From Symbiodinium natans (Eukaryota; Sar; Dinophyceae; Suessiales; Symbiodiniaceae): a stretch of DNA of 64,000 nucleotides. Location of the stretch: contig CAJNDS010000802.1 in assembly GCA_905221605.1 (NCBI GenBank), forward strand, positions 248,001-312,000. Reading direction: 5' to 3'. The position numbers and the translations under genes were made by a program. This document shows positions 1 to 10,748 of this stretch, piece after piece; the stretch's first letter is position 1; each line of letters begins with the position of its first letter. Under the pieces are notes generated by a model. It ran no database searches. It had not been told where the DNA came from and saw only the letters and a list, made by a program, of their open reading frames with translations.

Positions 1-450
1 AGAGGTTGGAGGGGGAAGGGTGTGGGGCATGGTACCGTGGGCTTCTGCGGAGGCAAGAACTCGACCGGGTTTGATTTCCACGTCTTGTAATCGTCCTTGG
101 CCGATTATCTCAGAGTAGTCGGACTGCACCGTTCGTAGTCTGGATTGGTGCAGTATCTTGGCCTTCATGGTTTGCTGTCGAAACTTATTGACGGTGTTGC
201 TGATGCCCTCTTCATTGGTGCCTAGGATCTCCATGTACTTGGATGGGTGTAGGTTGGTCGTCCATGGTCTGGCTGGCATCGACGACGTGTCCGTGAAGAT
301 GGGGGTGTCGCTTTCCTCCACGATGCTCACCAGGAGTGCTTGCCATCTTTGTAGTATTTGGGGTCCTAGTACTTGTACAACCTGATGATCGGCGACTTGT
401 CCGCTGAGCCATCGATGAAGGGCGTGTTCCATGTCTTCTGCCGGATCCAT
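1..450 (-). CDS. Partial 806-aa-type ORF of the downstream giant-element copy
   Basis: This is the 5' 150 codons of the same protein that is complete at 20719-23139. It starts at an ATG whose complement is at 448-450 and stays open to the left edge of the window. The translation begins MDPAEDMEHALHRWLSGQ and differs from the complete copy only by scattered substitutions. The gene continues outside the window. It follows the decayed proline-rich ORF (938-3618) in the order seen in the complete copy, which shows that a second unit lies head to tail. Function is unknown. Confidence 0.6.
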   Translation of the reverse strand, partial: MDPAEDMEHALHRWLSGQVADHQVVQVLGPQILQRWQALLVSIVEESDTPIFTDTSSMPARPWTTNLHPSKYMEILGTNEEGISNTVNKFRQQTMKAKILHQSRLRTVQSDYSEIIGQGRLQDVEIKPGRVLASAEAHGTMPHTLPPPTS

Positions 451-729
451 GGTGAAGGCGAACGTCTAATCAGGCGTTACAGTCAAGAGCAAAACTGCAG
501 GCGAAACGTAATCAGCACCGGCGACGTTTAAAGGTGGCCAGAACATGTCTCTCAAGGTCAAGGCCGAGAGCATCACAGCAGTGCACGGATTCTCACTTCA
601 CGCGTGATTTCGTGTGCTGAAAAGAGAAGGCAGACTCACTCACCTGCAACGCTGCACTACACGCATCCGATTTCAATCCGTGAATGACGAACACACTTGG
701 CAAGATGCAGAAAGCTCGTTGCAGAAATT

Positions 730-960
730 TCAAACAGTCCGGAACTGCAGAATCATGTGTGGTGGGGTTAGGGTGTACTCCATCCGATCTACGACCTGCT
801 CTGCTTGGTGCCTTCCATTTTGACATGCTGTGATTAGCGTGCTGGTACTGCACGAGCGAGGCTTCGTGAAGGTGAAAAAGAAATCGTCACTTTGGTCTTC
901 ACGATGAGGAAGAAGGATCTGCCAGCGCGGGTAGTTGTCAACGTCGTCGTCTGCGGTCAT
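730..960 (-). CDS. Small overlapping ORF, 76 codons, copy 1
   Basis: An ATG (complement at 958-960) overlaps the last codons of the proline-rich ORF in another frame and opens 76 codons. The translation begins MTADDDVDNYPRWQILLP and contains a DDFFFTFT stretch. The same ORF, with the same length and mostly conservative differences, occurs at 23417-23647. I know no family for it. A frameshift in this copy fuses its frame to the upstream coding region, so here it may no longer be separate. Confidence 0.35.
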   Translation of the reverse strand: MTADDDVDNYPRWQILLPHREDQSDDFFFTFTKPRSCSTSTLITACQNGRHQAEQVVDRMEYTLTPPHMILQFRTV

Positions 961-3618
961 TGTCTCGGGATCTGTTGGGGACTGGAGGTGGTGTAGCGGG
1001 TGAGGGTCTGGGGTGGAAGATGTTGATGGTGATCCCGGTGATCTCAGCGTACTGCGCATCGATGACGCTCTTCTCGGTGTGGGAGAAGACGGTGGTGAAG
1101 TTACGACTGTCTCGACTGGTGTCGTTGAGGGTGCCTCGATGAGCGCCTTCTGAGTCGTCCATCCTCCTCCCTTCTGCCGCATGTGGCTGTGCTGTGAGGT
1201 GGACGATGTAACGCGTCCAAATATGGTGAATCCTGTGGCTATTTCTCCTTCGGCAGGTCCTGCTTTGGCTTTTGGGATGCGGAGGGCTTTGCGGAGGTTG
1301 GTGTTGCAAAATCCAAGTTGAAGGTTGTCGGGTGCGTTGTCCTGGTGGAATCCGTTGAACCCACGATGGGGTAGGTATGCTTTGTTGTAGGAGAGGTTGT
1401 CGTCATCCCAGTTGGTGCGCTCCCAGTTCGTGGGTCTGACGAAGCCCTCGCGCAAGATGTGCCATAGGCCTGCCTCGTCGGTGGCGTGTGACCAGTATGT
1501 CTTGTAGACGCCCTTGTGTGTGGGAGGTGATGGACTATTTGCATCGTGTGCGTGAGGTGGTGGCTTGGTGGTGCGTAGTGGTATGACGAGGACCTGCACC
1601 AGTGGATAATCAGTCGTGTCCTGCTTGTTGCTGTAGGGGTCGATGTTGATGAGCTGAGGGTGGATCACCGTGTCCGTGGTGGGGTGAGTTCTGAATTTGC
1701 CGAGGAAGGGTGTGATCTTGTAGTGGGAGCATGCGAAGGATCTTGCCACTTGGCGGATGGCCATCTGTGCTGGGTTGGAAAGCCATAGTGGTTGTCCGTG
1801 GGTGAGGTCGGCGATGTCGTGCATGATGTCGTTCATGTATCGGTTGCCTAGGCTTGAAGGGTCCATGGGCGGTGGTGGGTCCTGTTGGTGGTACATCTCG
1901 GACACACACGCGAGCCTGTAGGGATCTGCCACGGCGTCTTGGTAGAGCTGCTTCATGCGTCGACGTTCTTCGGGCTTGAAGTCTGGCCTTGCATTGTGTG
2001 ACGTAGCCCTGGACGCTTCTGAGGGTGCCTGGGGTGGTCTGGATGAAGAACCAGGTGTATCTCTGTGGGTCGCCGTGCAGGGATAAGAACGACGGGTGTG
2101 TTTCTGCGCCTGGTGCTGCTTGGGGAGGGGCTGTGTTGGGATGGTGTTGGTTCTGATGCACGGTGATGACGATCTGGAGAAGAGCGCCTTCTCGATGTTC
2201 GGAATCTGGCCTTTTCCGAATGTCCACGTGTAGATCTCGATCTGCTTCGACTGTATGGCCGGCTAGTTTTGCCCGTCTTGTTGGGGTCGCTGGGTACGGG
2301 GCGGTGGGGTGATTGGGGAATGTGTGTGTGCCGCGTGGATCTGGTGCTCCTGGGATAGGCTGGACTGGGCTCATAGGTGGTTCTGCTGCGACTTCTGGTG
2401 TGGTGTGTGGCGAAGGACTCTGCTCTGTGTTGGTCACCAGGATGTTGGGATTGCGTCGGGGTGACTCTGGCATGGTTCTGAAGTAGCGGTGCCACGACTT
2501 TCTCAAGCATGCCTGTGATGCACGTGAACATCTCCGTCATCTGGGACTGTGTTGTCGGTGGCGTAGATTGAGAGGGTGGTTCTGGGGCTTGACGAGGTTG
2601 TTGATGTTCTCCATGATGGATATGTTGGCCTCGTTGATGGTCATCTTGGTGTGTGTCCGACGTCTGGGCGAGTGCGAGTCGTTGATGTGTTGGAAACGGT
2701 CTGGACTGTGACGAAGGCTCCTGCCATGCTGCGTCTCGTTGCGGATCTCGTTGAGCATATACCTGGGTGGGGTCTTGCTGGACAATCTTGTTGACGTAGT
2801 TGGCCGTGTTGGGCTATATCTCGAGGTGCATAGGTGCCAGGGGTAATTATTAGGGAGGTAGGATAGGTTCCCTCTCGGACTGGAGGATTGAGCTCTGCTT
2901 GCGCGAACATGGGATGGTCTGCTCTTTGTTGAACATTCGTTTGTGGCTGAAGATGGTGCGCTGGCAGAGGTGTGGCTTGATTCCATTCTGGTCGACCCTG
3001 CGGAGTGCATTGTTGTTGATGATGGTGTGCAAGGTCTCGAGGATGGTGGTCTCGTCGTAGATCTTGGCCTTGATGATGTTGCTGACCGTGCTGAAGATAC
3101 GGAGGTCGATCTGGGTTCTGCCGATGATATGGAGCATGAGGGTAGGCGAGGGGTTGTGGATGTGGTGGAGCTTGGCGTACTTCCGGGTGATCGTTGCGAC
3201 CATGTGGTTGAGGACCGGCATGTTGGTGGTGAAGATGGATGTTCTGGTTGGTCATTGGCAAGTGTTGGCCTGTCGTTTGACTCGAAGGCGAGTATCCTGC
3301 TGCATCGTGACGACGATATGTCGGAGGACCGAACTGTATTTGATCCGAAAGCTGGCCTGGTGTTGGCCATTGTGGCCGCGAGGGTGCTGCATCCTGGTGG
3401 GGTGGCCGCTGGTGTTGGGAATGTACTCCTCCAGTTGGTGGATGTTGACTCCATCGAACTTGCCATCCTTGATCGTCTCCTGGGTAGTGTGCCGTCGGGT
3501 GTGGCGTCTCAGGAGGAGGAGGAGGATGTGCTTGATTGTCTAGTGGAGGAGGAGGAGGAGGAGGAGGAGGAGGCGGCTGCCGCTGCCAACTTTGTTGGTA
3601 CCACTGGTAGCCGTCCAT
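938..3618 (-). pseudogene. Decayed copy of the 912-aa proline/RS-rich ORF
   Basis: The ATG at 3618 gives the same MDGYQWYQQSWQRQ start and poly-proline tract as the intact gene at 23625-26363. The frame is then broken several times. Colinear pieces occur in three frames (about 2641-3618, 1610-2540 and 730-1956), and about 57 bases are missing in the middle relative to the intact copy. Near position 1135 a single base is missing after the codons for QKALIEA, which shifts the end of the conserved C-terminal domain. The conserved block containing YWSHATDEAGLWHILREG is still readable. This looks like a dead or dying copy of the element's first gene. Confidence 0.65.
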
Positions 3619-3990
3619 GGTGCGAGTCCGATGTAGCTGGGGTACGTGCTACACACTACTCTGACCTATCAAACCGTTACGGCAAAGACGTAGCAAAAAG
3701 AATGTTGCTAATCTCTCCGGATGCTGGATCACGACTAACAATCGAGGAACATACGGCACGCCGGCCGTCTTGCTGAGCATCGTTGGCACCCACATTAATG
3801 GGCCCGGCATGTTACTAGTGCATTGAAAACGATAGGACTTTTCATTCTCACTCGCCAGGTGAGCTCACATTTTTGGATTATCCTATGCGTCCGCACCGAA
3901 GTGAAGACTAACATAGGCAGCATGAACGCGTAGGAGCGAGGCTCCACCTACACCCGCGGCCCAAGGCAAGGGCGGGCTGGCTGTATAACA

Positions 3991-4998
3991 CACTTTTTGT
4001 TTTAGTGTTCCACATATTCATGTAGTTGGAGATCTGCTGGAGAAGGACATGCTCAAGCAAGCTGCCGAGGCGAACGTCCAAGATGATGAAGTAGAAGGGT
4101 CACGAATGAGACTTTATATGAAATATCCTATCGTAAGCACGTACACATCACTCTTCAAATGCTCTGCTGCAATCAAAACATGCTCCATACTCGCTTGACA
4201 TGCTCCCACAGCTGTGCTTATCACTCTCGGATGCTCCACAGTTCATGCTCGGATGCTCCACACTTCATGCTCACACGACTCTGCTCATCACGCTCAGATG
4301 CTCCACAGTTCACGCTCTGATATTCCCCGCTTCATGCTCACACAACTCTGCTCATCACGCTCAGATGCTCCACAATTCGTGCTTAGATGCTCCACACTCA
4401 AACATGCTCAGCACATGACATCAGTCGTTCCCACCATGCAAATGCCCTCTGCTCGCTAGACATGCTCACATAACTCTGCTCATCACGCTCAGATGCTTTT
4501 CTGCAAACTGAACTGCTCCACACATGCTGGCATTCATGTCATGCATTGCACTGCTCCGTCCCTCATGATGTGTTCCGAACCTTCCCGTCGTCATCGTTCA
4601 TGTCCATGTATGCTCCATCAACATGCTCACACAACATGCTCACGCAATTCTGCTCAGCTGCTTTGCTATTCACAACACGCAAGCTAACAGCATCACGATC
4701 CACTCAAGCTTGATGGGCTCGAGATCTTCTGGGGTTTGGGGTATGTCATGCTCACGGCTCGAAGAATTCACCCACATGCCGAGCAAAATACGAAATCCAC
4801 GTTGTAAACTGCGTTGCGGTTGAGGTAGAAGAACAACAGCGAGGACGGAACCAATGCACAGCTTGCGTTACAGGATGTCTAAGACGATCACGCAGGTACA
4901 CAGTTGGACGTCTCCAACTGCTTCACCACGAACCATGGGCGTCTTTGTTAGCAGGAGACCCATGGCCGTGCTCCTAGCCCGCATGTACAGCGGTGTGC
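3991..4998. repeat. LTR-like subunit 1 of the downstream copy
   Basis: The subunit runs from a TTTTTGTTTTAGTG motif to GTACAGCGGTGTGCC. The same start and end motifs delimit the next subunit (5111-6020) and the one at 26737-27690. The middle (about 4180-4680) is dense in ATGCTC hexamers. This subunit is more diverged from the other two than they are from each other. The position, at the 5' side of the element's first ORF and partly doubled, resembles the tandem LTR-like repeats of Penelope-like elements; that comparison is inference. Confidence 0.5.
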
Positions 4999-6020
<1,022 letters not shown>

Positions 6021-6060
6021 CACCCCTTTCGGGGCGACAAATGGATTGAGAGTATGGAAT

Positions 6061-6432
6061 TCACACGTAGAGGTAGTCCAAGTCCACGAACTTTTCAGCT
6101 CTTTGTTTGGCTTGTTTGTGCGGTGCCGTTAGCAGGTGGATTTCCCATTGTCGCACTGTTCTGGAAGCAATCCTGCAAATTGGACAGGCGAGATATCTGT
6201 CCTCTGTTGGGTGGCATTTCATCTTCTTGACCTTCCCGTACTTGTGATGCTTCCGATGTCGATTGGGATTTGGACACGATCTGCTTCTGGGTGTATGGTA
6301 ATCATCCCGTTTTTGGTACTTCAGGAGCATGTCTTGCACCCGCTTGGTGCTCTCCTCGTGACTCATCACATACTCGAAGTCCGCCCTGGTCTGGATGTAG
6401 CGGGAGTGGTACATGATCTCGTGGCTGGTCAT
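6061..6432 (-). CDS. Small C2H2 (U1/matrin-like) zinc-finger protein
   Basis: The frame is open from 6471, but the first ATG is at 6432, giving 123 residues. A basic stretch (KHHKYGKVKKMK) precedes a single zinc finger near the C-terminus, CPICRIASRTVRQWEIHL followed by a second histidine in APHKQ. The spacing (C-x2-C, ~12, H-x5-H) resembles the U1/matrin type that binds RNA or DNA. It is the last ORF of the element and ends just before the tandem junction. A nucleic-acid-binding role is likely; the target is unknown. Confidence 0.6.
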   Translation of the reverse strand: MTSHEIMYHSRYIQTRADFEYVMSHEESTKRVQDMLLKYQKRDDYHTPRSRSCPNPNRHRKHHKYGKVKKMKCHPTEDRYLACPICRIASRTVRQWEIHLLTAPHKQAKQRAEKFVDLDYLYV

Positions 6433-6853
6433 GGGATCGTGTTGCCGATGTTGAGGAGGCGCGGGTAGCAAGGTGATGGGAACAGCTACTCTTTATGCAA
6501 AGCAGCTGCACATGACGATCACAAGGCAGCAAATCAAAGAAAATGTTACATCGACTTACGGCTCCAGTCTCTTTCGCTCAACAAATGATTCGGACACACT
6601 AGGATGACATTGCACAGACACTTGACGCTCAGCATCGAAGGTAGCCGTTTGACGCTTGTTCTGTGGTTCATCTGGTCGTGGAATAAACTGCGTCGAACAC
6701 TGATTGTCAGACGTTTTGGCGCAATTGCACACTCTCTCAAAACTGAAAGATGCTCTGCATGCGTTAAGGTCTGCGTCGGTGGTGCATCTAAGCCGCATGT
6801 TCCTACTCAGCGCCCATAAGGTCTGATGTCAATGGGGGACGGGGTTGAGGATA
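6433..6853. other. Gap between the zinc-finger ORFs; no gene seen
   Basis: Only short overlapping frames of 64-80 codons occur here on the minus strand, with no recognisable motif. This is one of the larger gaps inside the element. Confidence 0.4.
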
Positions 6854-7408
6854 TTACGGTCTGCACGTCGAGCATGGTTTGAACAACATCTCAACCTCTG
6901 CCTTCTGGTAGGACTTGACGTCTTGCTCGGCTGAATTGATTATCTTACCGCATCCTTTGCGGTGATAGATGGTGCTCTTCTTGGTGACGAACACTACGTT
7001 GGGGTCCACTTCGTTGTTGAGGTTTGGGTGAGTGCGAGTGGACATCCCGGGTTTCGGGTCGAGGTCAATGGGTTTGTCACCATGGCAAAGAGGAGCGAAA
7101 CCCTTGTAGTTGAGGAAGCGGGTGTTAGATGCCGATGCCGAGCTTGGGGTAGTGGCGCGTGTGGAGTCTGGATTGCCTTCTGTTTTGACCTTCTTGGACG
7201 CAGGGGAATCACGTTGCTCTTCAGGTTCTCCGAGGGGTCTGTGGCCGTGTTGGAGCCTTTGAACGTCGTTGCACATGATGGCGTTGGTGATGTGCTGTGC
7301 GGCTAGAGCTTTGTCATGGTCCGGTAGCCGGAGGTAGCATGTGGTGATGTCGTTGGGGTCCGATGCGGCCATGATGAGCCATGCCGCCATCACTTCATTG
7401 GACGCCAT
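6854..7408 (-). CDS. Protein with a C-terminal Ada-type zinc-binding domain
   Basis: This is a 184-residue ORF with an ATG at 7408. The N-terminal half is helical and unfamiliar. A low-complexity Ser/Thr linker with a basic ASKKVKTEG stretch follows. The last ~45 residues fit the Ada-like metal-binding fold: VFVTKKSTIYHRKGCGKI, then a spacer, then KPCSTCRP. The pattern is Val-Tyr-like strand, YHR-x-G-C, and a final C-x2-C. In other proteins this domain accompanies nucleases or DNA-repair activities. It probably binds zinc and perhaps nucleic acid. Confidence 0.65.
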   Translation of the reverse strand: MASNEVMAAWLIMAASDPNDITTCYLRLPDHDKALAAQHITNAIMCNDVQRLQHGHRPLGEPEEQRDSPASKKVKTEGNPDSTRATTPSSASASNTRFLNYKGFAPLCHGDKPIDLDPKPGMSTRTHPNLNNEVDPNVVFVTKKSTIYHRKGCGKIINSAEQDVKSYQKAEVEMLFKPCSTCRP

Positions 7409-7542
7409 TGCGCTGTGATGAGGTCTGCGTGGTCACTGAGCTGTCTACTTCAGATGGGAAAGCAGTGGTGGGGGCAAGGGAAGGGGATCTTTTAGCTGTG
7501 TGGTCAGCAGTGGGTCTCAGGTCGGAGGACGTGGTCATTGTC

Positions 7543-8862
7543 TTAATGATCGGGATGGGTTGTGACTGGTGCTCCACTGTGTCCGAAGTCCGTTAGCCGC
7601 ATGTAGTGGTAGTTGAGCAGGTATTCTCTGTTGTCGTTGAGCGCGTGGTGCATGATGTTCTGGATAGTTTGGTTGTGCTGCCGCATCCAATGTATCGTAG
7701 CTGTAGCAATGGGCTTGGGTCGCATCAGGATGGCCACCGCATCCTTGTAGTAGTTGATCATCAAGGTCGTGGCGAAGGTGCGATCACATTGGGCTTGTTG
7801 TTCCACTATGTCCCTGTGTTCATCTGAGTTGGTGAAGTTGTAGCTCTGTTGGCAGTACGACGCAATGTTCTTGAGGAGGGTGTACACTTCGCTGGGTGAC
7901 ATTCTGATGTTGAAATCGACTTCTTGGTGTACTTGCCACGTCCAAATCTGGTTGGTGATGGTGGTGTACTTGATGAAGTGCTGGAGATGTCGATGATGTA
8001 GAAATCGATGAGCGGCGCTGATGATCTTCCACGGTTGTAGAGGGAGGGTCGTAAGGAGCACGCCGTATATCTCGGATATGTCTGCGCCATCCGTCCATTG
8101 CGGATATGTGTCGGGAAACTCAACATGAGATTCGTGGTACATCGGAGGTTCGATGTCGCCGGGGTCCGTGTACGTGTGAAGCATCGCACGTTCCTGTTGT
8201 CGATCAATCGCTAAATGGAATGCGAACAGGTAGAAGTAGTTGAGTTGAGTCTGAATGATGTCGTCCAAAACTTGCGGGTCCGCGTGGAACAGATGTTCGG
8301 CTGATTCTCCTATGTGAGGATATGGTTGGTCCGGTTGACGGAAGCGGAGCATGCATCGAGCAAGGTGTGCCATGTCCAGCTGGATTCTGTGCTCATCCTC
8401 GTGGATTGTCCATTGTGGTTCTGGGGTGCACCGTAGACAATGGTGCATGTATCGAAGGTCGGGTCCTGCATTGTATAGTTTGTGGCACTGACCTTCGAAT
8501 GCTTTGCACGTCCATCTCAACGCGTTGATTTCATGGAGCGGGAGGACCAGTCCTGTGATTTGAATGTGGTCTTCGCTGTTGATCTGCACGAAGGGTCCGT
8601 ATGGTCCAGCTGGCGGTACATGTTGAGGAAGCCAGGCCACTGTGGTAGAAGCCGGAACTGTCAGTGCTCTAGCTGGACTCCACCGTAGAAGTTGTAGAGG
8701 TTGTGGATGTTGGTGCCGAAGCCTGGCAAGTTGCTCTCTCATGCGAGTTAGCTGGGCGTCACTGAAGTGGGACTCAAACTCGTGTCTTTTCAAGCCGATG
8801 TTGATTTCGTAGTGCCAGTACATGTACTCCAGGATCGTTGTGATGGACGTGTCCGGGATCAT
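7543..8862 (-). CDS. Element ORF of 439 aa, paralogue group (third member)
   Basis: The ATG is at 8862. No known family is recognised. It contains NALRWTCKAFEGQCHKLYN, which resembles the end of an F-box-like helix pair. A later block has a tryptophan (TNQIWTWQ), an MSPSEVYTLLKNI helix and a WMRQHNQ helix. Similar blocks occur in the same order in the ORFs at 9009-10418 and 10749-12188, so the three are probably ancient duplicates. No signal peptide or membrane segment is obvious. A structural or accessory role in the element is a guess. Confidence 0.6.
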   Translation of the reverse strand: MIPDTSITTILEYMYWHYEINIGLKRHEFESHFSDAQLTRMREQLARLRHQHPQPLQLLRWSPARALTVPASTTVAWLPQHVPPAGPYGPFVQINSEDHIQITGLVLPLHEINALRWTCKAFEGQCHKLYNAGPDLRYMHHCLRCTPEPQWTIHEDEHRIQLDMAHLARCMLRFRQPDQPYPHIGESAEHLFHADPQVLDDIIQTQLNYFYLFAFHLAIDRQQERAMLHTYTDPGDIEPPMYHESHVEFPDTYPQWTDGADISEIYGVLLTTLPLQPWKIISAAHRFLHHRHLQHFIKYTTITNQIWTWQVHQEVDFNIRMSPSEVYTLLKNIASYCQQSYNFTNSDEHRDIVEQQAQCDRTFATTLMINYYKDAVAILMRPKPIATATIHWMRQHNQTIQNIMHHALNDNREYLLNYHYMRLTDFGHSGAPVTTHPDH

Positions 8863-9008
8863 ATTGCTCTGGGCTAGATAAATGAGTGGTGGTACCGAGC
8901 TCTGAGCACCGGGGACGGGTGAGGTGGCTTGGGCTTACTCATGCACTGCGGATTGATCTCGCACAACTAGCAAGCATCTTTTTCATCGGACGAAACTGGT
9001 GCATTGGT

Positions 9009-10418
9009 TTAAATAATTGGGTGGGAGTAAATGGGAAAGGTCTGTCCATTGGTATTCATGCGCATCGGGGTGGTCCTGTAGTACGCGTTGGGCGGAAACT
9101 GGTAGTGCCAGAACTTGACGATGAAGTGGCAGTGCGTGTCAATCCAGAGCTCACTGAATGGTGGGCCTCCCTCTGTGTCCGCGAACTCCTCCTGCATGTC
9201 TTGCGCGAGTTGTTGCAAGTCGAAATCAACGCGGGATCCATTGTCGGTCATCTCTCTGGTTCTATGAGGGCATATGCCGTGTTGTTCCAGGCGTTTGAGA
9301 ATGGTGGATACCTCGTCGTAGGTCATGAACTGTGTGTCCCCCTGGATGAACAAGTAGTACCAGGTGCGTATGGTGTTGTGGATGTTGAACATACGGATAA
9401 TACGAAAATGTCTGGCGGGATCATTTTCACATAGTTGGGCGGCGAGGTACTCGATGGAGGATAACTCTGGCCAGGCTTGTTCATGCGATATGGCCTGGAT
9501 GTAGTTGAGCATCATCAGGCATTGTATGTGACCAGTCTGGTACTCCTCTGTGACTTGGGGCGTGTGTTGGACATATAATCCCAGCATGCCGCGATGTGCG
9601 AAGTAGCACTCCTCGATAAAGAGGTCGCTGCGGTCCACGTGTCTATATGGGATTTGACTGACGGGTTGCGGCTCAAAGACGAGTTCCGTGCCACCCTTTG
9701 TCATCCGTTTGTTGCGCCACTGAAATGCCAACACGGCTGGCCACGTACATCTGTGGTCGTGCATGGGATAGATATGTTTTTGTGTTTCCGGTAGTATGCG
9801 CATATCCACCAGATGGCGGTAGAAGTCCCTGGGGAGCTCTTCATTGCGTACGAGGAACTTGAACGTAACGAAGTCAGGTTCTCCTTGTTTGATGGTTTGG
9901 ATCGCATTGTTGACTTGTTTGCTAACGCATTTCAGGATTTGGCTTTGGTACATCTCCATGTAGAAGCCGTGAATGATCGTGGCGTTCAGGTTCGCGTACT
10001 GTACGACTGGTCGGGATCTTGCATGGTCCGCAAACTGAAATGGAAGAGGCAGACAATATCGATGGCGTAGTTGGGCTCGCAAAATCTGATGGGCGAAAAC
10101 GGCTCCTTTGTGTAGTCGCTGTTGGCCTGCGGCCAGGGAGTCAGCTTCCGTGGGCAGGTCCTGCGTGACGCATCGATGTATCAAAGACTCTGGGTCGTCT
10201 TGTTGTGCGAGGGAATGCTGTAGATGAGGATGGGGGGAAAGGGTAGGGTCCACCAAGTGCAACATCGTGTTGTTCCTTTTTGCTCGTAGTGCTTGAAGGT
10301 GAAACTTCACTTCCTCGTCTGTCATGTGCCTGAGGTCCCTGGAGATGCCCTGGTCCATGAAGATGACTCTGTATTTCTTGCCGAGCTCCGGGAGTATCAG
10401 AGGGATGATTTGATCCAT
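9009..10418 (-). CDS. Element ORF of 469 aa, paralogue group (second member)
   Basis: The ATG is at 10418. Near the N-terminus it has YRVIFMDQG, matching LHVIFMDEH near the N-terminus of the upstream neighbour. Near residues 360-400 it has NTIRTWYYL followed by MTYDEVSTILKRLEQHG, the same pattern as in the other two members. The protein is rich in His, Tyr and aromatic residues with no recognisable catalytic motif. The gap to the next ORF downstream is about 145 bases. Function is unknown. Confidence 0.6.
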   Translation of the reverse strand: MDQIIPLILPELGKKYRVIFMDQGISRDLRHMTDEEVKFHLQALRAKRNNTMLHLVDPTLSPHPHLQHSLAQQDDPESLIHRCVTQDLPTEADSLAAGQQRLHKGAVFAHQILRAQLRHRYCLPLPFQFADHARSRPVVQYANLNATIIHGFYMEMYQSQILKCVSKQVNNAIQTIKQGEPDFVTFKFLVRNEELPRDFYRHLVDMRILPETQKHIYPMHDHRCTWPAVLAFQWRNKRMTKGGTELVFEPQPVSQIPYRHVDRSDLFIEECYFAHRGMLGLYVQHTPQVTEEYQTGHIQCLMMLNYIQAISHEQAWPELSSIEYLAAQLCENDPARHFRIIRMFNIHNTIRTWYYLFIQGDTQFMTYDEVSTILKRLEQHGICPHRTREMTDNGSRVDFDLQQLAQDMQEEFADTEGGPPFSELWIDTHCHFIVKFWHYQFPPNAYYRTTPMRMNTNGQTFPIYSHPII

Positions 10419-10748
10419 CTTGCTCTGCTATGTACAGTAACTGCTTGAAGGTCTCTCACCGCATGTCACATGCTATTTGCAGCTCAACATGGGAATGCGC
10501 TTTTCAACTACTCAACGGCATGCTGTTACATCATTACTTCTGCCCTTGTACCGGTATGCAGGTCGTGGAAAGGATGCATCACAGGCAAATCATGTCTCTG
10601 CTCAGTGGAATGCATACTCCGAAAGGCTGAACTGCGAACTTCTAAGTTTTCAGACTTCACAACGCACTGCAAACGGATCTTGTCCGCATTGGTCTACGGG
10701 TCTTCCATCCAGGGGTGGGTGGAATTGGGTCTTGCGTCTTCGAAGAGA
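10419..10748. other. Gap of ~330 bases between paralogous ORFs; no gene seen
   Basis: The plus-strand frames across this stretch are short and unrelated to anything recognised. It separates the 469-aa and 479-aa ORFs and may hold processing signals, but no specific motif stands out. Confidence 0.4.
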
